Shown here piece by piece: positions 45,745-54,351 of a DNA stretch of 64,000 nt. This DNA comes from Robertkochia aurantiaca (GTDB lineage Bacteria; Bacteroidota; Bacteroidia; Flavobacteriales; Flavobacteriaceae): positions 310,001-374,000 of the forward strand of contig NZ_JAINZS010000004.1 of assembly GCF_020166495.1 (NCBI RefSeq), written 5' to 3'. A model generated the notes under the pieces. It saw only the letters and a list, made by a program, of their open reading frames with translations, was not told the origin of the DNA and made no database searches. Position numbers and translations under genes: made by a program. Numbering within the stretch: position 1 is the stretch's first letter; the number at the start of each line of letters is the position of its first letter.

Positions 45745-46412
45745 ATTGGGAACCACTAATACTATCTTTTGAGCTGGCTTTTATTACCACTATGATACTA
45801 CTGGTGATATCGCTTCCGATTTCATATTGGCTGGCCTATTCGAATTCACGTATTAAACCGATCGTTGAGACACTTGTCAGCATGCCTCTTGTATTACCTC
45901 CCACCGTTTTGGGATTTTATTTTCTCCTGGCTTTTAGTCCGACTAACGGAGTCGGAGCCTGGCTGGAATCTGTTTTAGGGATACAACTGGTCTTCTCCTT
46001 TCCGGGACTGGTGGTCGCATCGCTGGTCTACAGCCTGCCCTTTATGGTGCACCCCCTGCAATCGGGCCTCTCGACCATTCCCCAATCTACCAGGGAAGCT
46101 TCTTTTGTACTGGGCAACAGCAGGGTCAGAACGCTCTTCAGGGTTTTACTCCCCAACATCAAACCTTCTTTACTAACCGGTATAGTGCTGTCTTTCGCTC
46201 ACACCATCGGAGAGTTTGGCGTGGTGCTTATGATCGGAGGCAACATTCCCGGAAAAACGCGTGTAGCTTCTATAGCTATTTATGACGAAGTGGAAGCCCT
46301 GAATTATGACAATGCCAATTACTACTCGCTGATTCTTTTCACTATCACTTTTCTGATTCTTCTAAGCGTTTACCTGGTGAACAGAAACTATCAAAAACAG
46401 TATTTTAAATGA
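45741..46412 (+). CDS. modB: Molybdate ABC transporter permease
   Basis: 223 residues with five or six membrane helices and the EAA loop motif typical of ABC permeases (FVLGNSRVRTLFRVLLPNIKPSLLTG). SMPLVLPPTVLGFYFL, and AHTIGEFGVVLMIGGNIPGKTRV near the C-terminus, are well-known ModB segments. Forms the membrane channel with ModC. Its ATG overlaps the stop of the di-Mop gene and its end overlaps modC, both ATGA. Confidence 0.95.
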   Translation: MNWEPLILSFELAFITTMILLVISLPISYWLAYSNSRIKPIVETLVSMPLVLPPTVLGFYFLLAFSPTNGVGAWLESVLGIQLVFSFPGLVVASLVYSLPFMVHPLQSGLSTIPQSTREASFVLGNSRVRTLFRVLLPNIKPSLLTGIVLSFAHTIGEFGVVLMIGGNIPGKTRVASIAIYDEVEALNYDNANYYSLILFTITFLILLSVYLVNRNYQKQYFK

Positions 46413-47284
46413 TCGAACTTAACCTGACTAAAAAGCTTGGAACCAAAGAACACGCCTTTTCCATCACCCTGGATACCACCATTCAAAAGGGTGAATTCGT
46501 CGTGCTTTATGGAAAATCAGGTGCAGGAAAGACATCGATTTTACGACTTATCTCGGGCTTACTGAAACCAGACGATGGTTATATCAGTTATGAGGGAATC
46601 CCCTGGTACAGCTCAGAAGGCAAAGTGAATCTTCCTCCCAAAAAAAGAGATGTTGGGCTTGTATTCCAGGATTATGCCCTTTTTCAGAATATGACCGTGA
46701 AAGAGAATCTGCAATTTGCAGCGCGTACTGCCGGTGAAAAGTCACAGATTGAAAATCTGATCGCTCTGGTAGAACTTACCGATTTGAAAGACCGTTTGCC
46801 TTCCAGCCTGTCGGGAGGACAGCAACAGCGAGTTGCCCTGGCGAGGGCGCTGGTACAGCAACCCCAAATTTTGCTGCTCGATGAACCCCTTTCTGCCCTT
46901 GATACCAACATACGTTCGAAATTACAGGACTATATACTCAAAACACACCGGCAATTAGGTCTTACAACCATATTGGTAACCCATGAATGGGGCGAGATTC
47001 ACAAGCTTGCAGACAGGGTTCTGGTCATTGATCAGGGACGTATAAGCAGAGAAGGAAAACCGGAGGAGATCTTTGCAGGCCATCAGATCAGCGGGAAATT
47101 CAGCTTTCCCGGCATCATCACTGCCATAGAAAATCAGGATGTGGTATCTGTGGTTTCAGTAAAAGTCGGGAATCAGATTGTCAAGGTGATTTCAGACATC
47201 GACCAGAGCGACGATCTCAAGCCCGGTGACCATGTCATGGTAGCTGCCAAGGCGTTCAGTCCCGTAATTTACAAACTGGAGTAA
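46409..47284 (+). CDS. modC: Molybdate ABC transporter ATP-binding protein
   Basis: 291 residues. Walker A GKSGAGKTS, signature LSGGQQQRVALARALV, Walker B ILLLDEP and the switch His in VTHEWGE. The last ~55 residues form a TOBE-like module (VVSVKVGNQIVKVISDIDQSDDLKPGDHV) that may sense molybdate. Last gene of the operon, with no strong terminator seen behind it. Chain of ATGA overlaps links it to modB. Confidence 0.95.
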   Translation: MIELNLTKKLGTKEHAFSITLDTTIQKGEFVVLYGKSGAGKTSILRLISGLLKPDDGYISYEGIPWYSSEGKVNLPPKKRDVGLVFQDYALFQNMTVKENLQFAARTAGEKSQIENLIALVELTDLKDRLPSSLSGGQQQRVALARALVQQPQILLLDEPLSALDTNIRSKLQDYILKTHRQLGLTTILVTHEWGEIHKLADRVLVIDQGRISREGKPEEIFAGHQISGKFSFPGIITAIENQDVVSVVSVKVGNQIVKVISDIDQSDDLKPGDHVMVAAKAFSPVIYKLE

Positions 47285-47458
47285 AACCTCACCCTATTTG
47301 CATGATTTTCACTATCTTGATTTCAGGATACCAAATAAAATCTTTAGGAACAACCACTATGGAGACGATTAGAGATACCATGAGGGTCTGTGCGACTCCG
47401 GTATCTGCCTTCGGGTCATGATCAAAATCTGAAATCATAATTAACCATCCGCCTTTGT

Positions 47459-48964
47459 ATGATGAATATCGACAGACTTTTAATCCTTGCCCTTATTGTG
47501 ATCTTCGGCTCACACCAACTCCAATCACAGAACGACCATCAAAAGAAACTCGATCAAATGATCAGGCAAGGCATAGAAGACTGGAACATTCCCGGTTTCG
47601 CCGTATCGGTTGTTCACGAGGGCGAAACGATTTTCTATGAAACATATGGGGTTCGAAATATCGCAGATAAGACTCCTGTAGATGAACATACTCTCTTTAC
47701 CCTGGGTTCGACGACCAAAGCCATGATAGCCATTGGCCTTGGAATGCTTGCAGATGAGGGTAAGCTCAGTTGGGAAGACCCTGTAAGGAAGCATCTGCCC
47801 TCTTTCAGGCTCTCTGACCCATATATCACCGAGGAGGCAAGAATACAGGATCTTCTGACCCACAACCTGGGTATCCAACCGGCCGATCTGCTTTGGATCA
47901 TCGACAGCGTATCGACCGAAAAAACCATAGAGAGATTTCAACACGCTCCTAAAGTATACCCTGTAAGGGGAGGCTTTCAGTACAACAACATGATGTATGC
48001 CATCGCCGGTGAAGTGATCGGGTCTGTAAGTGGTTCCCACTGGACCGAATTTCTCAGGGAGAAACTGTTCATTCCGCTCGAGATGACAGACACCAAGGCT
48101 GTTTCTGCAGATATCATGAAGATAGAGAACCGGGTGACTCCCTATTCTCCGGGAAAGCAAGGTCCGGTAAAAGACATTTATATGCTAAAAGACCAGGTCG
48201 GAGCCGCAGGTATGATCTGGTCCAGTATTCACGATATGACGAATTACCTCAAATTTCTGGATCAGGACGGGATCTATAATGGCGATACCATTGTCAGGAG
48301 TCAGACCTTTGATAAGCTCTTTGAACCACAAACCATTATCCCTGAAAAAGAATTTTATCCGACCCGGGAACTTACGAACCCGAACTGGACCACCTATGGC
48401 CTTGCATGGTTTCAGCAGGATTACAAAGGCCTGAAGGTCGACTACCACACAGGCAGCATCACCGGCCTTATCGCATTGGCGGGACTGGTACGTGACAAAG
48501 ATCTTGCCGTCTACGTTTTCGGTAATATGGATCATGCAGAGCTGAGACATGCCGTTCTCTTTAAGGCTATCGACCTGTTTGTATTCGATGACGACAGCAC
48601 CGACTGGCACAAAGAGATATTTGCACTCTACGAACCATCAGGAAAGGAAGAATCTGAATTTGGAGATATGCTTGAAAAAAATCGTATTGAAAATTCCTCT
48701 CCTTCACTCGAACTTAAGGCATACGAAGGTATCTACGTGCATAAGATGTATGGGGAGATGCGGGTTGACGCCGTAGAAGATTCCTTAACCATCACCTCGA
48801 ATGACCTATATAATTTTGAAATGGATCATCTGCATTTTAATACCTTTATTTCGAATAAGAACAATATGCTGAACAATAAAGTGCCGTTTACCTTCAATCT
48901 TGGAGATGACGGGAAGGTGGAGACGCTCAGGGTTTACGGGCTTGAGTTCAACAAAAAGCGATAA
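47459..48964 (+). CDS. Serine hydrolase, class C beta-lactamase-like
   Basis: 501 residues. Signal peptide (LLILALIVIFGSHQLQSQ) then a beta-lactamase/transpeptidase-fold domain (~25-380) with GSTTKAM containing the SxxK catalytic motif, and YNNMMYAIAG holding the Y-x-N motif. The third motif appears as HTGSITGL (KTG-like HTG). A ~90-residue C-terminal domain (LKAYEGIYVHKMYGEMRVD) is the common extra beta barrel of DUF3471 type. Periplasmic esterase, peptidase or cell-wall enzyme; real substrate unknown. Followed by a DinB-like gene after 13 nt. Confidence 0.9.
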   Translation: MMNIDRLLILALIVIFGSHQLQSQNDHQKKLDQMIRQGIEDWNIPGFAVSVVHEGETIFYETYGVRNIADKTPVDEHTLFTLGSTTKAMIAIGLGMLADEGKLSWEDPVRKHLPSFRLSDPYITEEARIQDLLTHNLGIQPADLLWIIDSVSTEKTIERFQHAPKVYPVRGGFQYNNMMYAIAGEVIGSVSGSHWTEFLREKLFIPLEMTDTKAVSADIMKIENRVTPYSPGKQGPVKDIYMLKDQVGAAGMIWSSIHDMTNYLKFLDQDGIYNGDTIVRSQTFDKLFEPQTIIPEKEFYPTRELTNPNWTTYGLAWFQQDYKGLKVDYHTGSITGLIALAGLVRDKDLAVYVFGNMDHAELRHAVLFKAIDLFVFDDDSTDWHKEIFALYEPSGKEESEFGDMLEKNRIENSSPSLELKAYEGIYVHKMYGEMRVDAVEDSLTITSNDLYNFEMDHLHFNTFISNKNNMLNNKVPFTFNLGDDGKVETLRVYGLEFNKKR

Positions 48965-48977
48965 ACGACCGGGAAAG

Positions 48978-49454
48978 ATGAAATTATCTGTACAGTTCGC
49001 CAGTCACATCAGGCAGGTGTATTTCGGTGGCAACTGGACCGCAAGCAGCCTGAAGGAGATCACTGAGGAGCTCAGCCTTAAAGAAGCTACCACCAGGATT
49101 GAGAACCTTAATACCATCGCTGTGCTGGTCTACCACTTGCATTATTACCTGAGGATACAGCTAAAGGTGCTCCAGGGAGCCCCCCTCAAGGGAAGTGATG
49201 CTGAAAGTTTCAAAGCAACCCCTTTCAATACAGAAAGGGAGTGGCAGGATTTCATGAAACAGATCTTTAAAGAAGCAGAGCAATTTGCAGACCTGATAGA
49301 AAACCTGCCGGAAAACCGTTGGCAGGAATCCTTTACTGACGATAAATACGGAAGCTATTTCAGAAACATTCAGGGTTTTCTCGAGCACACCCATTACCAT
49401 CTGGGGCAGCTGGTAATCCTGAGAAAGATGATAGCCAACAAAACTGATATTTAA
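48978..49454 (+). CDS. DinB-like (DUF1572-type) protein
   Basis: 158 residues from the ATG at 48978, which has a GGGAAAG ribosome site; the in-frame ATG at 48900 lies inside the hydrolase gene and is unlikely. Four-helix bundle with putative metal histidines: VLVYHLHYYLRIQLKVL near residue 55 and GFLEHTHYHLGQLVILR at ~140. DinB-fold family of unknown reaction. Follows the hydrolase by 13 nt, so the two are probably on one transcript. Confidence 0.8.
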   Translation: MKLSVQFASHIRQVYFGGNWTASSLKEITEELSLKEATTRIENLNTIAVLVYHLHYYLRIQLKVLQGAPLKGSDAESFKATPFNTEREWQDFMKQIFKEAEQFADLIENLPENRWQESFTDDKYGSYFRNIQGFLEHTHYHLGQLVILRKMIANKTDI

Positions 49455-49505
49455 AAAATTTTACAGGGCTGCCCCCATTTTAAGCAACCTGTTAATATCT
49501 ACTGT

Positions 49506-50177
49506 ATGAGTAAAAAAACCAAACTTTTTCTGTACCTCGGTATAGTTGCGGTGATTCTCAGAAACAGCTTTGTTTATGGAATCGGCTGGTATCGCCCTCA
49601 ATATAGTCATACATCAGATTTCATAAGTGAACTCAGTGCAGAAGGAGCTCCCGGTGCAGGCCTGATAAACTTCTTCAGCCTTATTCTTGTGGGTATTTTC
49701 ATCATTCTGGGAGGGATCGGTTTAAAAAGTTACTTTCTGAAACCCGGAATTCAAATGTCATCGATTTACCTGATCACAGGTGGTATCGGATATATAATAA
49801 TTGGCCTTTTCCCTTGTCCTCCGGGTTGTAATATGGAAACCGATACCTTTCAGATGACACTGCACTTGCTCGGTGCATTTATCGCTACTCTTAGCATGGT
49901 CTTGTCTGCCTTGCTATATGGTCTTTGGTATTTTAAGGGTCATCCCACCGTCTTGCGCCTTTCGGCCTTTACCCTGGGTTGTGTCGGCTTTCTTGCCTTT
50001 ACTGCATTATGGATAATGTTCTTTTATCTGGCCATGAACAAATCGATCATCTACGAACCCATCGGTGGTTTGGTTCAGCGTCTTAATGTGGCGGCCGGTG
50101 ACCTTTGGTTATTTTTAGCTTGCCTTTTCGCTTTGAGAAACGAAAAAAGAACCCCTCAAAAACCCGGCGAACTTTAA
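49506..50177 (+). CDS. DUF998 family membrane protein
   Basis: 223 residues with six membrane helices and the DUF998 pattern: YSHTSDFISELSAEGAPGAGLINFF near residue 40 and a central GLFPCPPGC loop (~100). Unknown function; inner membrane. Starts 51 bp after the DinB-like gene on the same strand, perhaps part of the same transcript. Ends with a short basic tail (NEKRTPQKPGEL). Confidence 0.85.
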   Translation: MSKKTKLFLYLGIVAVILRNSFVYGIGWYRPQYSHTSDFISELSAEGAPGAGLINFFSLILVGIFIILGGIGLKSYFLKPGIQMSSIYLITGGIGYIIIGLFPCPPGCNMETDTFQMTLHLLGAFIATLSMVLSALLYGLWYFKGHPTVLRLSAFTLGCVGFLAFTALWIMFFYLAMNKSIIYEPIGGLVQRLNVAAGDLWLFLACLFALRNEKRTPQKPGEL

Positions 50178-50252
50178 TTAAGTATCTTTATTCGCAAAGG
50201 ACCAGGATCCTTCGTTTTAAGGCACTATTTTCATAAGACTAAATTCCATATT

Positions 50253-50729
50253 ATGGACAGCAAGGGACATATCTCATTTCAATTCATCAGCGAACCCACA
50301 GACGTTAATTTCGGGGGTAAGGTACACGGTGGTTCGGTAATGAAATGGATCGATCAAACAGCATATACCTGTGCACGCAACTGGGCAGGTACTTATTGTG
50401 TGACGGTATATGTGGGTGGTATTCGCTTTTACAAGCCTATTAATATAGGCGACGTTGTAAAAGTAGATGCCTATGTGATCTATACAGGTAAAACGAGTAT
50501 CCATATTGCCGTCGACGTTTATTCGAAAGACTTTGATGATGAGCGCCACGAAAAAAAGACGCATTGCGTGATCGTTTTTGTTTCGGTTGACGCAGATGGC
50601 AAACCCGTGCCGGTCAAAGAATGGATTCCCGAAAACGAAAGAGAAAAGAAACTGGCAGAATATGCCCGGAAATTAAAATCACTACGGGAAAAGATCAGTG
50701 AGGAAATGAGGCCTTTCTTCGAAGATTAA
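50253..50729 (+). CDS. Hotdog-fold acyl-CoA thioesterase
   Basis: 158 residues. Hotdog fold with FGGKVHGGSVMKWIDQTAYTCARNW (long helix and catalytic Asp/Gly region) and GDVVKVDAYVIYTGKTSIHIAV. The segment HGGSVMKWIDQ matches the YciA/ACOT-type thioesterases, which hydrolyse short to long acyl-CoAs in the cytosol. C-terminal ~30 residues form a charged helix. Single gene with no obvious pathway neighbours; fatty-acid genes (fabD) lie 2 kb away on the other strand. Confidence 0.88.
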   Translation: MDSKGHISFQFISEPTDVNFGGKVHGGSVMKWIDQTAYTCARNWAGTYCVTVYVGGIRFYKPINIGDVVKVDAYVIYTGKTSIHIAVDVYSKDFDDERHEKKTHCVIVFVSVDADGKPVPVKEWIPENEREKKLAEYARKLKSLREKISEEMRPFFED

Positions 50730-50873
50730 TCCATATTGCTATCACAGCACTGTAACCTCCTTAAAATTGAATCCGCACCACCTTATGGTAATAACAGACA
50801 CCTGTCCTGGTCGCAGCCATTCCGGGTGAACAAAGCTGTGTTCAGCCTTAGCTGTAATAAAAATAATCCTGAG

Positions 50874-51662
50874 CTATTCGAAAAACTCAGCCCTGAACCT
50901 GGCCAGTGGTGCCATTCGGGCACGGCTAAGTGACAGGGTATCTCCGTTGACGGTATAATTATCAAGAGTTTCAAGCATGGGAGCGAATTCTTTCGGGTAC
51001 GTGCCATCCGGGCAAGCCATCATGGTTGTAGCCATCTTAGAGATATTCAGGCGATTTCCCTCCAACAGCTCATATGAACCGTTCATACGGTTGCAACCAT
51101 CACTTCCCACAAGCCGTCCATCTTCCAGAAAAACAAGGTGAGGTTGTTTGCGTGCATTATCAAACCTTTCTATGACTTTTCCCTTTAACTCAAAAAGCAC
51201 CCAGCGCCTTTCATTTATACCTTGTGCCTTTTTCAAAGCGTAATTCGATGCAAGGTCCCCCTCGATCCGGTTCCCTTCTGAGTCGAGTTTGAACAACACA
51301 TTCTCACCCACAAAATAAGACTCTTCATTTCGGCCATCAATGGTCAAAGTGATCTTCTGATTGCTCTCATTCCATTGAAAAGAGCCTTCGGATTTTTCAA
51401 TTTCCCCGCTCTTTCCCAGGTAACGATTCCTTTTTATAAAGGTTCCATCATCAGATAAAACAATCTCTGTTCTTATACCTTCGCAATCGGCACATGGCAG
51501 GGTTCCGTGGTAGGTACCCGCCCAGTCAAGTGCATTTTTACTGTTGTGTTCTGTATCCATATAGTCAGGTTTTTCAGCTACAGGGCTTGTTTCCTTTTCG
51601 GTTTCTTTACAACCAAAAACAGCAACCATCATGGTCAGCACTATTAGTATTCTGAGTCTCAT
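50874..51662 (-). CDS. NlpE N-domain plus META-domain lipoprotein
   Basis: 262 residues. Lipobox AVFGC near residue 18. ~45-140 forms an NlpE-like beta-barrel with HGTLPCADCEGIRTEI, including the CxxC motif seen in NlpE copper/envelope-stress sensors. ~150-260 forms a META domain (RWVLFELKGKVI ... LVGSDGCNRMNGSYELLEGN) as in HslJ. The fused order NlpE-META occurs in Bacteroidota. Likely an outer-membrane sensor or protective protein; copper response is not demonstrated. Confidence 0.86.
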   Translation of the reverse strand: MRLRILIVLTMMVAVFGCKETEKETSPVAEKPDYMDTEHNSKNALDWAGTYHGTLPCADCEGIRTEIVLSDDGTFIKRNRYLGKSGEIEKSEGSFQWNESNQKITLTIDGRNEESYFVGENVLFKLDSEGNRIEGDLASNYALKKAQGINERRWVLFELKGKVIERFDNARKQPHLVFLEDGRLVGSDGCNRMNGSYELLEGNRLNISKMATTMMACPDGTYPKEFAPMLETLDNYTVNGDTLSLSRARMAPLARFRAEFFE

Positions 51663-52116
51663 CTCTATGTTTTTAATGTTTTGACAGGAACAGACCTGAA
51701 ATCAAAGCGATTATCGCTTCCTTAAATTTACAAAAACTATTAATTATCAGATATTTAGTTTATGACAATGTAATTAAGGCGGCATTAAATATGGGATAGC
51801 CAATATACCCAGCCTTCGCACTTAATCGAAAAAAATATTTCGGTTTTTAACCGCTATTATAGATAAAACCTATAGCGTCTGATTTACATTGTAGTCGGGA
51901 ATAGATCAAAGGCACCTCAGCATGAGGTTAACACTTAAAACCACAAGACCTTAGGCATGGATTCATCCGGAGAAAATTGTGATGTTTCAAAGTATAGCAA
52001 AAGGTTGCAGGGAGCACCTTATCACACTCATATCGAAAATAATCTTAGATCATCATCAAATATAACTATTTGACTACAAGTGATATATTGTGTTACTTTG
52101 TCTACAAATACATGTT
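51663..52116. other. 454-bp gap rich in short inverted repeats
   Basis: No gene is visible. It holds a 7-bp inverted repeat with a one-base centre (51705-51719), a hairpin CGGTT-TTT-AACCG (51841-51853), a CGCTAT/ATAGCG pair (51852-51857 and 51872-51877) and ACCTCA-GCA-TGAGGT (51914-51928). They are separate, none followed by a T-run. They could be protein-binding sites or RNA hairpins; I infer no function. Confidence 0.5.
51705..51719. promoter_or_regulatory. Palindrome upstream of the NlpE/META gene
   Basis: AAGCGAT-T-ATCGCTT is a perfect 7-bp inverted repeat, 43 bp before the ATG of the lipoprotein gene at 51662. Its position is suitable for an operator, but no known regulator site is matched. 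Confidence 0.35.
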
Positions 52117-52311
52117 ATGTCTCTTATCAAAATCCAGCGAAAAACCCGATACGAAAAACGATATTCACCTAAGATGGGAAGTATTAATGTCAGGGTAACC
52201 TATATTAGAAAAGCCATTTTAGGAATGATTCCCTACATGACCCTGCATAAATACAGGGGCACCTATTACGGAAAGGTGAAGGATTGTGAAGAATGTGTTA
52301 TCAAAGCATAA
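52117..52311 (+). CDS. Conserved small basic protein with CxxC tail
   Basis: 64 residues from the ATG at 52117, preferred over an in-frame TTG upstream. Sequence begins SLIKIQRKTRYEKRYSPKMG and ends with VKDCEECVIKA, a CxxC pair. Strongly basic with motifs like KYRGTYYGKVKDC. Short proteins of this type are seen in flavobacteria to my memory, without assigned function. It has a strong terminator directly behind it, so it is a monocistronic small gene. Confidence 0.65.
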   Translation: MSLIKIQRKTRYEKRYSPKMGSINVRVTYIRKAILGMIPYMTLHKYRGTYYGKVKDCEECVIKA

Positions 52312-52312
52312 T

Positions 52313-52345
52313 AAAAAAGAACCCGCTATTGCGGGTTCTTTTTTA
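52313..52345. terminator. Bidirectional rho-independent terminator
   Basis: Stem GAACCCGC (52319-52326) with GCGGGTTC (52331-52338), loop TATT, A-rich on one side and T-rich on the other. It can stop both the 64-residue gene (+) and the small lipoprotein gene (-) that faces it. Confidence 0.9.
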
Positions 52346-52370
52346 TTATAAGCTTTTGAAGATAATCCGA

Positions 52371-52562
52371 TCAGGCATCATCTCCGTCGCCCATTTCTTC
52401 AACTTCTTCTTCAACTTCCTCAGCTCCTTCTTCAACCGCTTCACCGGTCTCTTCAGCAGCTTCTTCAACTTGTTCACCTGCGCTTTCAGGATTTTCACGG
52501 CAGCTAACGTTCATAACAGAAAGTGAAAAAATAAATATCAGCGCTAAAAATATACGTTTCAT
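52371..52562 (-). CDS. Very small glutamate-rich lipoprotein
   Basis: 63 residues: signal KRIFLALIFIFSLSVMNVSC, lipobox cysteine at residue 21, then an acidic helical tail of alternating Glu/Ala/Val (EEAAEETGEAVEEGAEEVEE). Resembles small entericidin-like acidic lipoproteins, but is not a clear match. Faces the shared terminator and lies 33 bp behind the DUF1328 gene on the same strand. Confidence 0.65.
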   Translation of the reverse strand: MKRIFLALIFIFSLSVMNVSCRENPESAGEQVEEAAEETGEAVEEGAEEVEEEVEEMGDGDDA

Positions 52563-52595
52563 AATTTAAATATTTAAGGGTTAGTAATTTGTCTT

Positions 52596-52757
52596 TTACC
52601 TCCGGATCAATCTGCCTGCAAGAGTAATTAGAAACAGAGCGATAAAAACATAAAATAAGATCTTGGCTATACCTGCTGCAGCTCCGGCTATTCCGCCAAA
52701 ACCAAAAACAGCAGCTACAACAGCCACGATCAGAAAAATAATTGTCCAGCGTAACAT
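52596..52757 (-). CDS. DUF1328 (YtjA-like) small membrane protein
   Basis: 53 residues from the ATG at 52757 (the longer in-frame version adds a poorly conserved stretch). [37 protein letters not shown] shows the two helices and Gly-rich [15 protein letters not shown] turn of YtjA/DUF1328. Stress-associated in other bacteria. Lies just upstream of the acidic lipoprotein gene and may be cotranscribed with it. Confidence 0.85.
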   Translation of the reverse strand: MLRWTIIFLIVAVVAAVFGFGGIAGAAAGIAKILFYVFIALFLITLAGRLIRR

Positions 52758-52869
52758 GAGTTTAAATTTATCGGTTCGATGTAATGTACTGATTATCAGA
52801 ATCATATATCTTTCAATTTTGAAACTTTAACGCTGAAATGTTAATATTTGTTAACCCTCAAAAAACGAT

Positions 52870-53751
52870 TCATACCTCAGCAGAGGCTACCTCTGCACTT
52901 CGGTCGATCTTTTTCACCAGGCCCTGAAGCACCTTACCGGGACCTACTTCAATAAAACTCCGGGCACCATCTGAAAGCATCTGCTGCACGCTTTGTGTCC
53001 ACTTTACCGGAGCTGTAAGTTGAGAAATCAGATTTTCTTTAATACGTTCCGGATCGGTTTCTGCTTTAGTGCTCACATTCTGGTAAACGGCACAGATCGG
53101 TTTAGAGAATTTAGTTTCTTCGATTGCTCTGGCCAGATCTTCTCTGGCAGGTTCCATAAGCGGAGAGTGAAAAGCACCACCAACCGGTAAAACCAAAGCG
53201 CGTCGCGCACCTTTTTCCTTGAGCGCCTCACAAGCCAGGTTAACAGCATCGATCTCACCGGAGATCACGAGTTGTCCGGGACAGTTATAATTAGCGGGAA
53301 CCACAATTCCTTCGGTATCTTCACAAACCTGTTCCACCACCTGATCTTCCAGCCCAAGAACCGCTGCCATCGTGCTGGGTTTTAGCTCACAAGCCTTTTG
53401 CATCGCCAGGGCTCTTCTGGAAACAAGTCGTAATCCGTCTTCAAATTTCAGAGTGCCATTGGCCACCAAGGCAGAAAATTCACCCAGCGAATGACCCGCC
53501 ACCATATCAGGTTTGAAAGAATCACCCATCACCTTACTAAGAATGACCGAATGAAGAAATATGGCCGGTTGGGTTACTTTGGTTTCCTTCAGATCATCAG
53601 CACTTCCTTCGAACATGATCTCGGTTATGGGAAACCCAAGAATTTCGTTAGCTTCATGAAAAAGTTTCATGGCTTCAGGAGACTTATCGAACAGATCTTT
53701 CCCCATTCCTGTAAATTGAGCTCCCTGACCGGGAAAAACATATGCTTTCAT
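52870..53751 (-). CDS. fabD: Malonyl-CoA:ACP transacylase
   Basis: 293 residues from the ATG at 53751, where the conserved KAYVFPGQGAQFTGMG begins; an in-frame upstream ATG precedes unrelated sequence. Nucleophile Ser88 lies in AGHSLGEFSA, the catalytic His in VGGAFHSPLM. Loads malonyl groups on acyl carrier protein for fatty-acid elongation. Promoter box at 53773-53780. Downstream of the gamma-carbonic anhydrase gene but separated by its own promoter. Confidence 0.96.
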   Translation of the reverse strand: MKAYVFPGQGAQFTGMGKDLFDKSPEAMKLFHEANEILGFPITEIMFEGSADDLKETKVTQPAIFLHSVILSKVMGDSFKPDMVAGHSLGEFSALVANGTLKFEDGLRLVSRRALAMQKACELKPSTMAAVLGLEDQVVEQVCEDTEGIVVPANYNCPGQLVISGEIDAVNLACEALKEKGARRALVLPVGGAFHSPLMEPAREDLARAIEETKFSKPICAVYQNVSTKAETDPERIKENLISQLTAPVKWTQSVQQMLSDGARSFIEVGPGKVLQGLVKKIDRSAEVASAEV

Positions 53752-53772
53752 TTCTTGATTATTTTGGTACCA

Positions 53773-53780
53773 CAAAAATA
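53773..53780 (-). promoter_or_regulatory. -7 box (TATTTTTG) of fabD
   Basis: An exact TAnnTTTG match on the minus strand, 21 nt before the ATG at 53751. It supports the chosen start and separates fabD from the upstream genes. Confidence 0.55.
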
Positions 53781-53829
53781 GACTTTTTAAACAAGAAGAA
53801 AACACAGATTGGGTATGCAGTGCCCAGGT

Positions 53830-54342
53830 CTACTCCCGAAACCAGGAGGCGTAATGAATGTAATTGCTTGCTATTCTCTGAATTTCGCCTTTACTCAGGT
53901 CATCACTTACCGGTTTGATCTTCCGGGCAGGCACCCCGGCATAGATGAATCCCGATTCTACGCGGGTATTCTGGGTCACCACGGCTCCGGCCGCGACTAT
54001 AGCGTTGCTTTCAACCACACAGTCGTCCATCACGATGCTTCCCATCCCGATCAGCACATTGTCATGTATGGTACAGCCATGAACAATGGCGTTATGACCT
54101 ATTGAGACATCGTTACCGATATTAACCGGAGATTTGCGGTAAGTACAGTGAATCACCGCACCGTCCTGTATATTGACCCTGTCGCCGATAGCTATATAAT
54201 GTACATCTCCCCTGACTACTGCATTGAACCAGACACTGCACTGGTCTCCCATCTTCACCTCCCCGATAAGGGTGGCATTGTCAGCGAAAAAACAATCCTC
54301 TCCGTATTCGGGAGTTTTACCGTTTACTGTTTTGATCAGCAT
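53830..54342 (-). CDS. Gamma-carbonic anhydrase family protein
   Basis: 170 residues of left-handed beta-helix hexapeptide repeats. Metal-ligand histidines lie at HCTY and in SIGHNAIVHGC, the gamma-class signature with Zn/Fe site between subunits in a trimer. Family members hydrate CO2 or are acetyltransferase-like (PaaY/YrdA) with other or no activity. Follows the PorP/SprF gene by 9 bp, so they are probably co-transcribed though functionally unrelated. Confidence 0.92.
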   Translation of the reverse strand: MLIKTVNGKTPEYGEDCFFADNATLIGEVKMGDQCSVWFNAVVRGDVHYIAIGDRVNIQDGAVIHCTYRKSPVNIGNDVSIGHNAIVHGCTIHDNVLIGMGSIVMDDCVVESNAIVAAGAVVTQNTRVESGFIYAGVPARKIKPVSDDLSKGEIQRIASNYIHYASWFRE

Positions 54343-54351
54343 ATGATTTGT

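Noticed and set aside
47525-48160. 211-codon open frame opposite the serine hydrolase gene
   Set aside because: Shadow frame; the hydrolase frame has a signal peptide and catalytic motifs.
48900-48977. Extended start for the DinB-like protein
   Set aside because: This 26-codon extension sits inside the preceding gene's 3' end; a later ATG with a ribosome site is better.
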